64,000 nt of DNA from Ziziphus jujuba (GCF_031755915.1 NC_083385.1:12483001-12547000); one strand, 5' to 3'; positions 18,946 to 32,283 are shown, numbered from the stretch's first letter. Numbers and translations: made by a program. Notes: a model not told the origin generated them from the letters alone.

Positions 18946-20622
18946 TTAATCAAATTGCCATGGCCTACCTAATAGTATATGTCCAGCAATTATGGGTACA
19001 ATATCACATAAAACTACATCCTCATATCTACCTATATTAAATTTTACTTTGGCTTGTTTATTCACTTTTATTTCACCACCATCATTAAGCCATTGTAATC
19101 TATAAGGTTCTGGATGTTTAATAGTTATTAAGCCTAATTTATCAACTACAATGTTACTAATTACATTTGTACAACTTCCACTATCAATAATCATACTACA
19201 AATCTTACCTTGAATTTCACATCGGGTGTGGAAGATGTTCTCTCTTTGAATTTCATCCTCATCTTTGTATGCAGTAAGTACTCTCCTAGAAAGCAAGCTT
19301 AATTCAGCATTGGATGCTTGCAAGGTTTTGGGTTCATCCTCCAAGTCCTCCTCCTCTTGCTTGGCTTCATCCTCACTTTCTTCACTTTCCGATTTTAGCT
19401 CGTCATCGCCCTTTAACACCATGATTCTTCTATTCGGGCATTGGATAGCAATGTGTCCTCCTCCCTGGCACTTAAAACACACAACATCATAAGTTCTAGA
19501 AGGTTTAGGATCTAATTTTACCTCATTCTTTGGTGCTTGGACAGATTCGTTTCTAGTCTCCTTCCTTGGCCAGTTTGAACTTTCTTCCTTGACTTTCGGC
19601 TTTGGCTTGCTTTCATAGATGGGATTGTTCCTCCAGCCACTTGAATTGGACCTTCCACTGTTGGAAACACCTCCAAACCATGATCTTACACCCCTCCTCT
19701 TGAATTGATGCTCTAATTTAATAGCCACATGCAACATCTCCTCCAATTCCACATATTGTTGCAATTCTAGTTGATTGGCTATTTCACGATTCAAACCACC
19801 AAGAAACCTTGCCATGGTTGCTTCCCTATCTTCATTCAAGTTCAATCTCATCATAAGCATCTCCATCTCCTTGTAATAATCCTTCACGGATCCGTGTCCT
19901 TGAGATAAAGATGGAAGTCTTTGATGCAGCAACCTATGATAGTGTGATGGTACGAATCGCTTCCGCATGGCTCCTTTCATTTGTCGCCATGTAGTAATCA
20001 AGTCATCACCAACTCTCCTTCGGGTGTTTTGCTCATTGGTCCACCATTGGAGTGCATAATGGCCAAACTCCATTGCTGCCAATTTCACCTTCTTAGCCTC
20101 CGAATAATTATGACGGTCAAATATCATCTCCATTTTTTCTTCCCACTCCAAATATGCTTCGGGGTCACTTTTTCCCATGAATGGTGGGATGTTGATCTTG
20201 ATATTGCTAAGATTATCATTTGTTTCTTCCCTCTTATATCTTCCATGGCCAGCTCTATCTTGGACAGCAAAAGTTTTGTTCATACCTTCCTCAAAGTCTC
20301 CATCAAATGGCTCCTCATCAAATTCCTCTCTCGGTCTCTCGTGACCTCCTCATCCTCGGCCTCGTCCTCCATGGAATTCTTGCCTATTTCTTGTGTTCGG
20401 AATTCCTTGGGAAACTTCTAGCCTTCCCATCCTTTGATTCACATGCTCAACTTGAGCACTAACCCGCTGTATTGACTCCAAAACAGCTCTCATGTCCACT
20501 TGGTCTCCTCTCCCGGTAGCTCGGACATTGCCATGGAATGCTACGGACTCTTCCTCATTGATCCTCAAGGGTGGATCTCCTCTTCTTATTCTAGAATCTG
20601 CCATGTTAGTAAAATACTGCAA
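18946..20622 (-). pseudogene. Gypsy B gag-protease, near-complete, two stops
   Basis: One frame from MADSRIRRGDPP (Met at 20604; an upstream in-frame Met at 20622) through gag and protease, broken only by TGA at 20350 and TAA at 18946. Counting from Met 20283: a Retrotrans_gag-like capsid domain at about 40-195, a basic Ser/Asn/Lys-rich linker, zinc knuckle CFKCQGGGHIAIQC (C269, C272, H277, C282), an acidic Glu/Asp run (292-320), and the aspartic protease with IIDSGS (D367-S368-G369) and ILLGRPW (436-442). TAA 18946 replaces a Lys codon that gypsy A keeps. Gag would form the particle and bind RNA; the protease would process it. Two stops in 1.7 kb is mild damage next to the gutted pol. Confidence 0.88.
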
Positions 20623-20864
20623 AAATAAAATAAATCCTCACAATATTCACTCCCTCACGTGTTTCACTTAAACAAGGTCTCGACACTCGTGTTTGCACAC
20701 TAGTTTAGGCTTTTACCCTCTTTTAAGCTCACACACTCTTGCCTTTTTCCACTCAATGAGTTATCTCAAAGTTCTAATTAAAACACCCACAAAACAGCAA
20801 TTAGATCACTAGTATGTTTTAATTAAACTTATCAACAATCAGTAAGCAAAAAGTAGGCAGTTGG
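20623..20864 (-). other. Truncated leader of gypsy B and unit junction
   Basis: Matches the gypsy A leader (8243-8480) to GTAGGCA at 20859, after which GTTGG leads straight into the next unit at 20865. CAGTTGGAAG at 20858-20867 is repeated 25 bases on (20883-20892). No primer site or LTR is present. Confidence 0.8.
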
Positions 20865-21187
20865 AAGGCCTTAAAGTAAGTTCAGTTGGAAGCCAGCCTA
20901 AGCCAAGAAGGTACGAATGAAGTGACGGGCCCCTTTAGAGATTGGGGTAGGGGAGCAGCTTTCCTGTGGTGGTAATTGCAAGCATCTCTCCTTTTCTCTT
21001 AGCATGCACAGTTTGCTTGCATGGCGCTTTAGGAACATCTCTCTTTCATAGTTTCACGCTGGCCTAATGAAAGTTAGTCTTTTAGTAAGCGTATATAAAC
21101 AGCTGTTTAATGTATAAACAATTCTTTACACAGCGTTCAAAACCAACCTTGAAGTGAATGAATTAGAAAGAACGAAGAAGTAAAGAA

Positions 21188-21766
21188 ATGAGATGACTCT
21201 TTCTCGAACTATATCATAAACAGATCTTCCCCTCCACACCAATCACGAGTTTTTCTCCATTCCTCTCGTATATCGTCGTAACGCCCTTAATGATAGGTTT
21301 TCAAAAAGACTTTTCATGTCATTCCCATTTGGGTCCGATTTGGATCCCTTCGTTGTTTCCTTTTCCTCCTGCACCTTTTCCTCAAAATGAGAAAGAAGAT
21401 GGTACACTCAATTTGTATTATTTAAGTGCTTATTGCTTGCCAAAGATCCTACTTTTACAATTGGTAGGTCATCGGGTTATTCAAATAAGTCATGTTTTCT
21501 GTGCTTTTCCCATGTTACAACTTTTGTACCAATTCAGTCGATCCGGAATGGATTGTTTTAACATTCTATTAGGGAGCCTGATCATGACTCTTCTGTGTGG
21601 TATTCATTCTCATTCAACTCTTGGGATCACATCAAGCAGTGGTTGGAACAGCTCACAAAATCTAACCACTTTACCTACTTTATTGCCCCCAACCATTTCT
21701 TGTACCTCTATTGAAATAGAATGGTTTCATTTTCCAATTTCGGTCTCAATTAGTTTACAAGATTGA
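21188..21766 (+). pseudogene. ccmB: ccmB pseudogene, unit 2
   Basis: Same stop at codon 3 and same internal deletion as the copy at 10987; I see no difference from it. Confidence 0.9.
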
Positions 21767-22080
21767 ATGGCCAACTCTCCTCTGGACCCTCAATTCGATT
21801 GTTTTCCAAGAATGTTTAGCCGGGTATGTAAGCCATGTATCTGGGAGGAACTTAAAAGAAGAGCTTTTGATTTTTTGCACCATCTTGCAGCTATTTAAAT
21901 AAAACAATTTCATTTTCTTTTTAATAATAGTAACATTTTTTTTTTACTTAGAAGAAAGATTATATATATGTCCAATTTCCAGTGGTGGTTGGTTCCACAG
22001 CATGCTTCTCGCTTCCCTATGGAGTAATAAGGGGGGAAATACTTCTTTCTTAAAGGCTTTGTTCATGCTAGCCCCCAAAG

Positions 22081-22888
22081 AGTCTCTAGTTTTCCACTAT
22101 CTCTCATCTGGCATCTCAGTACAATCCTATAACTCATAGCCTATCTTACCACAACAAAAAGTAGGTAGGCCCTCATATTCGCAGCGCTTCCAGAAGGCAT
22201 TCCTTCCTTCACCAATCATAACACCCGGTAAGAAGGGCTTCTGCGGATCTAATTCATTACATACTTTGGCAAAGAGACCATGGCAGATCTGTGATTATCT
22301 CATGGGGGAGGTGTTAAGCTTGATTGGTCTCCCTTTCTCTTTTGTTATAATGGAAACTATTGCAAAGTAATCTTGCTCCCACTATTCAAAAGGAAGATCG
22401 AGAAGACGAATGAATCCAAACCAAGGCCCTGAAAAAACCTTCTCTAGAGAGAGATTTTTTTCTCCAATGCACTTTATAGGGAAATAAAAACAAATGCTGC
22501 TCTATTTTGAAGGACCCCCATCCAGATCTGCTTTCTATCTTGGTAGTCTGGTATGTGTAATATAAGTTAAACCAGCCTTACAACTATATTTGAGGAGTTC
22601 CATTAAGATAAAGAAAGTCATCATTCATCTTCCATAGCTGAAGTAGGCGTTCAGCCAAAGCATCAACCGTTCCATTGTTGAAAGTAAAGTATAAAGATAA
22701 GCTTTCCCCATAAGCTTACCTTCCCAAGCCTTCCTTTTATGGTTCAATACCATATCTAGGACAAGCATCCGATGAAACTGACTGAATCTCATATAACTAC
22801 CAACCATTTGGTGGTAGAGTCCAAACCCATTTCCCGAATGAGGCCTCTTTCTTCGTCTACATAAAATATATCCAACCAAGAGAGTCAT
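22081..22888 (-). pseudogene. LINE ORF1 remnant, unit 2
   Basis: As 11880-12687; the C-to-T variant at 22678 changes Ala to Thr in the first open part. Confidence 0.75.
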
Positions 22889-23432
22889 GAAACCTCCTTA
22901 TTATCTTGACCTGGGGTTTGGTTCTCCTGCAACATCTTTTAACTGCTCTAGCATAGAGCTCCTTTCATCTCCTATATCTTCTTCTTAGAGCCCAAGGTTC
23001 GACACGGCCTAACCAGTTGGATCAGTGGATGTCTCTGCTATTTGCTAACAGGCACTCTTCATCTTCTCCTCTTTTATCTGAGCTTGATTCTGTTGATTAC
23101 AAAATTAATCTTGAAACAGGTCATAAACATACCATCCAATAATTACTCTAAAAAGAAGTTCCACCAATCCCTTAGCTAAACAGAAGCAACTAAATAATGC
23201 TCACCTGACTACTTGTCGATGTGTCAAGCTGATACAGTTCCTCCCAAACCTGCTTAGTTTCTTATTTTGATCAGTTTATTTCTTTCCAAATTCTAAAGAA
23301 AAAAGAGCTTTTTCATGACATAGTCCAAATTTGCTTTTTAGTAAGGGTGATAAAGGGTTTTTCATATATATGTAACAGACAGGCTTGTTTTCTTTAAAAA
23401 GTAAATTAACAACATTAGCTAAATTCAACGAA

Positions 23433-23614
23433 AGGGAAGATCAGCCTGTTATCCTTAGAGTCACTTTTCTCCCTTGAGTGAAGGCCCTTCCATTTGGCAT
23501 TATCGGACCACTTTTGTCCCTGCTCGACGGTTGGGTCTTGCAATCAAGCCTTTGCACTCAAGGGCTAATCTCTATTTTGCATGAGGAAACCTTTGCAAGC
23601 CTCCGTTATCTTTT
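23433..23614 (-). pseudogene. Organellar 23S-type rRNA fragment, unit 2
   Basis: Identical as far as read to 13232-13413. Confidence 0.8.
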
Positions 23615-23629
23615 TTAGCCCTAGCCACA

Positions 23630-24441
23630 TGGGAAATTCACTTTGACGGTGCCTCCCGAATGAATGGATGAAAAAAATAGTCCTCAGGTGTCGGCATTAT
23701 TTTCATCACACCATAAGGGCCTCTTATCCCGATTCGTTCGCTTTCTTCGAACCGTGTTCCAACAACATTGTGGAATATCAAGCGCTAATTATGGGAATGG
23801 AGTTGGCAATCCAAGTACCAACTCATTGGAGGTAAAAAAGTTTGGCAAGTTCGTTCATGTACTTTAACATCGAACATGTGTTGAGGGGAAAGAACGCCCG
23901 AGCCGATGCACTAGCATGGTTAGCAGCTTCCATGACACTGTCAGATGGTGAACCCAACAAATAACTATCACGCAGTCTTCAAAAGAAGAATCCTAGCATC
24001 CCACCGCTAGGCACTTATGAAGCCCTTGCGGAATGCAATCCAGTTCGGTTCGAATAACGATTGACGAAGTGGGAATTCAAGATTGGAGATATCCTTTCAT
24101 CGACTTTATCCAATATGGGATACTACCAGATAACCTAAAATTAAAGGAAGGTAAGCCTCTGAAGACGTGCTCCGAGGTTCCATTATGACCTTTAAACGAA
24201 AATGTTGTATCAGAAATCCTACAATGGAATGCTCTTGCGGTGTCTGTCTGTCAGACCAAGAAGCAGAGAAGGTCGTTCAAGAGACCCTTAACAGCATTTG
24301 TGGCACTCATCAGCCAAGGAAAATTTCAAATAGAATCTAGAGGTTGGGTTACTATTTGCCCTCCATGATCAAGGATTGCATCGACTATGCCCGTCGTAGG
24401 GATGCCCGCCAGTTTCATGGTCATTTTTTTCTTGGGGGATG
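23630..24441 (+). pseudogene. Gypsy RNase H/integrase remnant, unit 2
   Basis: As 13429-14240; no difference noted. Confidence 0.82.
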
Positions 24442-24800
24442 GACGTCATTGGGTCCCATCAAACCTCCATCTCTCCTTCACGCTGTGCTACCTCTCGCTG
24501 CCTGCCTTCCTTCGTTGCTTCACTCTCCTCCATTCTACCTTGCATTGATCTTCCTCTGTTGCCCTTGTTTCCTTCACGTACTACCTTAGAGAGGAACAAG
24601 CAACATTGAGGCACCTACCACCGTGCATTGTGGCTCTGCTCTTTGCTCGCTGTCTGGGAGCTCCACTCATCACCCATATCACTTGACAACCTAACCTTTT
24701 CATTCAAACCAATAATGTGATTCCATGTCTTTGATGATTCAATAGGAGGAAAGAGCCAAGGCTTTGACAGATCCACTGAAGCACTGGAAAAATATTGACC

Positions 24801-25001
24801 ATGATTTATGGCGCTTTTAGTCTAATATTTCCTCTGGCTCATCTAGTTTATTCAATGTGGAGAGACAAGTTAATTGACCAATCGGCGATGGTTTCTGAAT
24901 GGAGTGTAGGAAGTACCCACTTTAAAGGCTACTCGATACTACTCGCTTATTTTATTTCCATCCTATGTAGTTTCCTAGTATGCCCTTGGTTGTTTATGTG
25001 A
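24801..25001 (+). CDS. Small membrane-type ORF, unit 2
   Basis: Same 66 codons as 14600-14800. Confidence 0.25.
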   Translation: MIYGAFSLIFPLAHLVYSMWRDKLIDQSAMVSEWSVGSTHFKGYSILLAYFISILCSFLVCPWLFM

Positions 25002-26771
25002 GGCGGTTGCTTTCTTTTTCGTGAGTTGGCTTCTATCTTCCCTTGATTGAAGAACAGACATAGACTAGCCAGACAAGCTGTGAGCTACTGCCTTAGCAAG
25101 AGTTTGCTTCTTCTCATTCTGTAGCATACTTTATTTATGGATCTGTCCGTTTCAAGTGGAGGGAAGAGCTGCTCAATCATTTGTGGGGCATGCTAGCTTG
25201 AAGTGGGTCCCTTCTGTTGCTTATTCTCTGAGAACTTTATCAACTATAAGGCTTGAAGTCGACTCACGGACAGATGACCAAAGAAAGAAAAGAAGATAGA
25301 GCCTTTCTAATAGATCAGAAGAAAGAAGAGTCTGAGACCCTTGTCCTAATTGAATTGCAAGGGGTGACCTATATAGATAAATAGACGAGAACTCAAGGGG
25401 AACAAAGTACCTTTTTTTTAACAACTTTAATATATTGCTGGATTAAAGAAGGAACTAAGGGAGAATTGAATCAGACGTAAACCAACGTCGGAGAGGCCTT
25501 GGGTAGTAATTGAGATGCCTTCAATTTAGACAAGAGATGTAGCACGCTTCACAAGGACGATTGGAAATGGCGTACTTATTGCAACTGGCACTAAGAACTC
25601 GAGTTCCAACTGATGCTACAGTGTTTTAAAAGAACGCTATCGCTCTTGTAGATTTGCAAATTTACGGAATGGTACTTTATTCACACCTATGTTGATCTAC
25701 TGCTGCTTTCAAATGCAATGATTGGGCCCCCTAAACCTGAGGTCTTCACTTTAATTACTCAGTCCAAGTGTGCTGCAAGTTCAAAGGCTGGCAGTAGCAA
25801 TTGCAGGTAATCCCTTCGATTCCCTTCCTTTAGAAAGGGTCCTTTCCCTACCCCTGCACCAGTTATAGCAATCCTGTATACGGCAGAGGAGGAAATATTC
25901 TGTATATAGCATAGTATATAATAATATATGTTTTAAATGAAAGATTGTTTCTTTAGATATAGTTATAACTGAAACTTTTTTTTTTATGGTAAGCGACCAC
26001 CGCCTTCTCGTCGGCAATCACCGTCACAAAAAATGGCATAGTCGCAAAGCTTCGTCATGCCATACAGCAGCTATCCACATAAGCATATTATGTGTAAGTG
26101 TGAATAAAGGCCAAGAACTCAAAAGTCCGAGGGGTTAACCCTTCGTGAACATCACAACCAATGACCTATAGCCTTTATAAACTGGTAATTGAAAGACTAA
26201 ACAACAAAGTAAGAACGTCCAGGAAGTTGCAAAGGAAATTTCGAACAACCCTGATACATGACATCAGGATAACAGGTAAGGAATCAGTAGCACCCGTGAG
26301 AAAAAAAGAAAATCATTTTTTCTTTCCTTTAAGGTACTGCAATGGTTGGGTCTAGTTATAGGTACCATCCATTTTAAACCTTGCCAAAACCATCAGGGCC
26401 CAAGCATGTATAGGTTGTACCAAGGCCTGATACAAGGGTTAGCCAATAGGGAATAACCTTTTCTTCCCTGCTCCCTTGACCTTCATTCCCATGTTGCCAA
26501 GCTGAGGCTGCTAGCGCATTGTATCTAACCACACTGTGGCAAATCGATACAAGTAGCTAAACAGCTTGCTATACCATACAAAGGCATCTCCGAGCGAATG
26601 GTTAGGCAAGACTACGATGCCTAGGTAAACATCCCGTTTATTAATCAAACAAGACATCGAGAGTTTAACTTAACCATTCCCCTTCTGTAGCCAAAGTGAT
26701 AGTTACTATAGTATCCATCAGCAATGTGTGGATGAGGGTAGGCTTTCTATGTGGATAGGACGTACCATCAC
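25002..26771. other. Unassigned segment, unit 2
   Basis: As 14801-16568 but with T10 at 25976-25985, which opens a 78-codon minus-strand frame (25781-26017) I do not consider a gene. Confidence 0.5.
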
Positions 26772-27371
26772 TGATACGAACCTAGGATGACCTACTCCTA
26801 AACCCGTATTATATTAGCCCGGATCTTTAATTAAGTTCAAGTTCTAATGAAATGGACCTCAACCCCTAACCAACCTGTGGTTAGAAACCTTGGTATAATG
26901 TAGACGCCACAATAGGGGATGGAAAACCTATTGATAAGTCAAGCTAAAACAACCAATTCTCTAATGGTGTTTTAGGTGTTCTCAAAGAACAAAAAGATAA
27001 TTAATCTCACAAGTATTTTCTTAATCAAATCAAAGTTATATTCATATTGAAAAATAAGCCTTTAAATAGGCTAATTTTACAAAGACAAAAACCCTACAAA
27101 ATTAATTCAAAACCAGACTCCTATAGGAATTAGGAAACTTGACCGAATTCTAATATGTCCTAAACTAAGTTTTCCTAAACTAAATTTGATTAATTAATTC
27201 TTTTATTTTGAATTACGAATTATTTAATTTACAATGGAAATAATAAAATAAAAACCTTCCTAAAGTTATTTATCCAGAAAATAAATAAATAAAAACCTAA
27301 AAGTAATGGTAGTTTCCTAAAACAAAAAGTAAAAACAAATTAGGAAACTAAAAATGCTAGTTTTTTTATCA
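26772..27371 (-). repeat. 3' LTR of gypsy B, unit 2
   Basis: As 16569-17168, with G-to-A at 26994 shared only with unit 3. Confidence 0.8.
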
Positions 27372-27646
27372 AGTTAAATTTGATCAATCTTTGACCTCTT
27401 TGAGCTTCAAATCAGCTTCTAGATGCTTTTTAGGATGCCAAATAAGCTGAATATGAAGTCCCACACGTTGCCCATGCTTGGAAAAATAAGAAAAGGCTAA
27501 TACAGTAAAATACAGTAAAGCCAGCAAGCAATACAGCAAATTCGGCCAAATTGTTGATGCTGTCCGTACAAGCCCTTTTTGATTGCATTTGAGGCTGATT
27601 TAACTTTATTCCATGACCTCTTAGGCATATGTATTGAACCCATAAA

Positions 27647-29148
27647 TCATTGGAACCATTTCATACTTCCGGACTCCAAAAATGTACCAAAACCGTCACC
27701 CGGGTCCGTATCGGCTTCCACCACTTGGATGCTTAGAATAGGCTTTGTATCCTCAAGTATGGACAAGCTCTGTTGAGATTGATTATCCCCTGTATATATA
27801 CTCCCAGGTTGTCCTTAAATCTCTTAATTTGAGCTCTTGTGATTGGCCTAGTCTTCATCCGTGTCGAGTCAGCACCCCAGCGGGTTATCGGTTGAGCGGC
27901 CTCGGGCGGAATCACATCATTCCCCTCCTCTTGAAAAGGATTTGTCCTCAAATCAAGATCATCACCTGTAGAAAAAGAAGTTAAATCAGAAACATTAAAT
28001 GCGGCACTCATGTTATACTCACCTGGTAATTCAAGCTTGTAGGCATTCTTGTTATTCGGCTCCAAAACTTGAAAAAGTCCATCCATAGGCGGCATGAGCT
28101 TTGACTTTCTTTGTTTAGGAAACCTTTCCTTTCGTAAGTGCAACCAAACCAATTCTCCTGGGTCAAACACTATTACAACAAAATCTAGAAATACATGCTC
28201 GTTATGGTAAAAATTACACTTTTTAAAGTTAGCAAACAATATTTCCCAAATTTTCAAATTGCCACTAAGTAAAGTTCTCAACAATGCAGATAAAGTTCTA
28301 TGCAATAAAGACATCTTTAAATAAGTATCCTTAAAATTCATGGTCAGCAATGATTTCTTATTCATAATTACTTTATTGACATTACCAAAGCTAAGATAAA
28401 AATTTATATTTTTCCTTTCTTGTCTTCCTTTTCCTTTCTCACTCACGGCCATCTCACCTTCCTCACTCTCGGCTTTTGCACCAAATTTTTCACTCTTGGT
28501 TTTATTAAAATTTTTCCACACAACCTGAGTATTAGAAGACTTACCTTGGACAACAAGCTCACCTTTTCCCTCTTGATTGGATGGTAGTCCACTTGGAATT
28601 TCATTTTGGAAGACATCTCCAAATTCCTTCAAAAGAGAAATCATTGAACTTGGCAATTCAAGTTCTTCAAAGTTAGTTTGATCATTAAAATAATTTTCTT
28701 TATAAATCATGACCAGCAAAGGTTTCTTACACTCAATAACCTTATTAATATCCCCTAAACTCAAATAAAAGTTGCTACTTGATCTTTCGTTTCTTTCTTT
28801 TTCTTTTTCTTTCTCTGATTGGCGCAAACCTTCGGATTTCCCTTCCTTCTCCAAGCTCTCGGGTTTGCAACTTTCTTTCCCCTCTCTTTCAGTTTTTCCT
28901 TGATCTTTCCACTCAATATGAGTCTTAGAAACCTTACCTTGATCAGTAACCTCATTCTTACCTTCTTGAAAGGATAGTGAAGCCGTTGGTGCCATATTTG
29001 CTTTTTCCTTGAGCTTTTCGGCTTCTCTCCTTTGTTGCATTTGTAATTGGTCTTTGTAAACCTCTTTATGAGATAATGGTTCCAGCTTGACCTTCTTCCC
29101 TTTAAAGCTGAAAACAATACTATTTTCTCGACCAAAATGAGTAGCATC
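27647..29148 (-). pseudogene. Gypsy B pol remnant, unit 2
   Basis: Same 435-codon frame (27733-29040) as unit 1, with Asn at residue 411. Confidence 0.82.
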
Positions 29149-30825
29149 TTAATCAAATTGCCATGGCCTACCTAATAGTATATGTCCAGCAATTATGGGT
29201 ACAATATCACATAAAACTACATCCTCATATCTACCTATATTAAATTTTACTTTGGCTTGTTTATTCACTTTTATTTCACCACCATCATTAAGCCATTGTA
29301 ATCTATAAGGTTCTGGATGTTTAATAGTTATTAAGCCTAATTTATCAACTACAATGTTACTAATTACATTTGTACAACTTCCACTATCAATAATCATACT
29401 ACAAATCTTACCTTGAATTTCACATCGGGTGTGGAAGATGTTCTCTCTTTGAATTTCATCCTCATCTTTGTATGCAGTAAGTACTCTCCTAGAAAGCAAG
29501 CTTAATTCAGCATTGGATGCTTGCAAGGTTTTGGGTTCATCCTCCAAGTCCTCCTCCTCTTGCTTGGCTTCATCCTCACTTTCTTCACTTTCCGATTTTA
29601 GCTCGTCATCGCCCTTTAACACCATGATTCTTCTATTCGGGCATTGGATAGCAATGTGTCCTCCTCCCTGGCACTTAAAACACACAACATCATAAGTTCT
29701 AGAAGGTTTAGGATCTAATTTTACCTCATTCTTTGGTGCTTGGACAGATTCGTTTCTAGTCTCCTTCCTTGGCCAGTTTGAACTTTCTTCCTTGACTTTC
29801 GGCTTTGGCTTGCTTTCATAGATGGGATTGTTCCTCCAGCCACTTGAATTGGACCTTCCACTGTTGGAAACACCTCCAAACCATGATCTTACACCCCTCC
29901 TCTTGAATTGATGCTCTAATTTAATAGCCACATGCAACATCTCCTCCAATTCCACATATTGTTGCAATTCTAGTTGATTGGCTATTTCACGATTCAAACC
30001 ACCAAGAAACCTTGCCATGGTTGCTTCCCTATCTTCATTCAAGTTCAATCTCATCATAAGCATCTCCATCTCCTTGTAATAATCCTTCACGGATCCGTGT
30101 CCTTGAGATAAAGATGGAAGTCTTTGATGCAGCAACCTATGATAGTGTGATGGTACGAATCGCTTCCGCATGGCTCCTTTCATTTGTCGCCATGTAGTAA
30201 TCAAGTCATCACCAACTCTCCTTCGGGTGTTTTGCTCATTGGTCCACCATTGGAGTGCATAATGGCCAAACTCCATTGCTGCCAATTTCACCTTCTTAGC
30301 CTCCGAATAATTATGACGGTCAAATATCATCTCCATTTTTTCTTCCCACTCCAAATATGCTTCGGGGTCACTTTTTCCCATGAATGGTGGGATGTTGATC
30401 TTGATATTGCTAAGATTATCATTTGTTTCTTCCCTCTTATATCTTCCATGGCCAGCTCTATCTTGGACAGCAAAAGTTTTGTTCATACCTTCCTCAAAGT
30501 CTCCATCAAATGGCTCCTCATCAAATTCCTCTCTCGGTCTCTCGTGACCTCCTCATCCTCGGCCTCGTCCTCCATGGAATTCTTGCCTATTTCTTGTGTT
30601 CGGAATTCCTTGGGAAACTTCTAGCCTTCCCATCCTTTGATTCACATGCTCAACTTGAGCACTAACCCGCTGTATTGACTCCAAAACAGCTCTCATGTCC
30701 ACTTGGTCTCCTCTCCCGGTAGCTCGGACATTGCCATGGAATGCTACGGACTCTTCCTCATTGATCCTCAAGGGTGGATCTCCTCTTCTTATTCTAGAAT
30801 CTGCCATGTTAGTAAAATACTGCAA
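29149..30825 (-). pseudogene. Gypsy B gag-protease, unit 2
   Basis: Same protein and same two stops (30553 and 29149) as unit 1. Truncated leader and junction follow at 30826-31067. Confidence 0.88.
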
Positions 30826-31390
30826 AAATAAAATAAATCCTCACAATATTCACTCCCTCACGTGTTTCACTTAAACAAGGTCTCGACACTCGTGTTTGCA
30901 CACTAGTTTAGGCTTTTACCCTCTTTTAAGCTCACACACTCTTGCCTTTTTCCACTCAATGAGTTATCTCAAAGTTCTAATTAAAACACCCACAAAACAG
31001 CAATTAGATCACTAGTATGTTTTAATTAAACTTATCAACAATCAGTAAGCAAAAAGTAGGCAGTTGGAAGGCCTTAAAGTAAGTTCAGTTGGAAGCCAGC
31101 CTAAGCCAAGAAGGTACGAATGAAGTGACGGGCCCCTTTAGAGATTGGGGTAGGGGAGCAGCTTTCCTGTGGTGGTAATTGCAAGCATCTCTCCTTTTCT
31201 CTTAGCATGCACAGTTTGCTTGCATGGCGCTTTAGGAACATCTCTCTTTCATAGTTTCACGCTGGCCTAATGAAAGTTAGTCTTTTAGTAAGCGTATATA
31301 AACAGCTGTTTAATGTATAAACAATTCTTTACACAGCGTTCAAAACCAACCTTGAAGTGAATGAATTAGAAAGAACGAAGAAGTAAAGAA

Positions 31391-31969
31391 ATGAGATGAC
31401 TCTTTCTCGAACTATATCATAAACAGATCTTCCCCTCCACACCAATCACGAGTTTTTCTCCATTCCTCTCGTATATCGTCGTAACGCCCTTAATGATAGG
31501 TTTTCAAAAAGACTTTTCATGTCATTCCCATTTGGGTCCGATTTGGATCCCTTCGTTGTTTCCTTTTCCTCCTGCACCTTTTCCTCAAAATGAGAAAGAA
31601 GATGGTACACTCAATTTGTATTATTTAAGTGCTTATTGCTTGCCAAAGATCCTACTTTTACAATTGGTAGGTCATCGGGTTATTCAAATAAGTCATGTTT
31701 TCTGTGCTTTTCCCATGTTACAACTTTTGTACCAATTCAGTCGATCCGGAATGGATTGTTTTAACATTCTATTAGGGAGCCTGATCATGACTCTTCTGTG
31801 TGGTATTCATTCTCATTCAACTCTTGGGATCACATCAAGCAGTGGTTGGAACAGCTCACAAAATCTAACCACTTTACCTACTTTATTGCCCCCAACCATT
31901 TCTTGTACCTCTATTGAAATAGAATGGTTTCATTTTCCAATTTCGGTCTCAATTAGTTTACAAGATTGA
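31391..31969 (+). pseudogene. ccmB: ccmB pseudogene, unit 3
   Basis: Same lesions as the copy at 10987. Confidence 0.9.
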
Positions 31970-32283
31970 ATGGCCAACTCTCCTCTGGACCCTCAATTCG
32001 ATTGTTTTCCAAGAATGTTTAGCCGGGTATGTAAGCCATGTATCTGGGAGGAACTTAAAAGAAGAGCTTTTGATTTTTTGCACCATCTTGCAGCTATTTA
32101 AATAAAACAATTTCATTTTCTTTTTAATAATAGTAACATTTTTTTTTTACTTAGAAGAAAGATTATATATATGTCCAATTTCCAGTGGTGGTTGGTTCCA
32201 CAGCATGCTTCTCGCTTCCCTATGGAGTAATAAGGGGGGAAATACTTCTTTCTTAAAGGCTTTGTTCATGCTAGCCCCCAAAG

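Larger units (their letters stand above)
10664..20864. repeat. Array unit 1 (10201 bp)
   Basis: Only copy with native left flank. Variant states (position in this unit): C at 12477, T at 12929, T at 16035, G at 16791, G at 17605, T8 at 15775-15782. Confidence 0.95.
16569..20864 (-). mobile_element. Ty3/gypsy element B in unit 1, internally deleted and 5'-truncated
   Basis: Minus strand, high to low: truncated leader, gag, protease, shortened pol, 3' untranslated part, LTR. Same family as gypsy A by gag, leader, pol tail and LTR, but it keeps only the edges of RT and the integrase C-terminus. It has no 5' LTR or primer site: the leader matches gypsy A down to GTAGGCA at 20853-20859 and is then cut at the unit junction. 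It could not move by itself and depends on array duplication for its copy number. Confidence 0.88.
20865..31067. repeat. Array unit 2 (10203 bp)
   Basis: Variant states: T at 22678, T at 23130, A at 26238, A at 26994, G at 27808; T10 run at 25976-25985. Unassigned segments sit as in unit 1. Confidence 0.95.

Noticed and set aside
18558..18953. 131-codon minus-strand frame overlapping gag and pol of gypsy B
   Set aside because: Alternative frame of the Lys/Glu-rich pre-RT block; low complexity, no family match.
19981..20421. Plus-strand 146-codon frame opposite gypsy B gag, repeated in all units and near 7620-8060
   Set aside because: Shadow of the gag frame; conserved only because gag is. 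No start context or domain.
25781..26017. 78-codon minus-strand ORF in units 2, 4 and 5
   Set aside because: Exists only when the T-run is T10 without the extra A; absent in units 1 and 3. Depends on homopolymer length.
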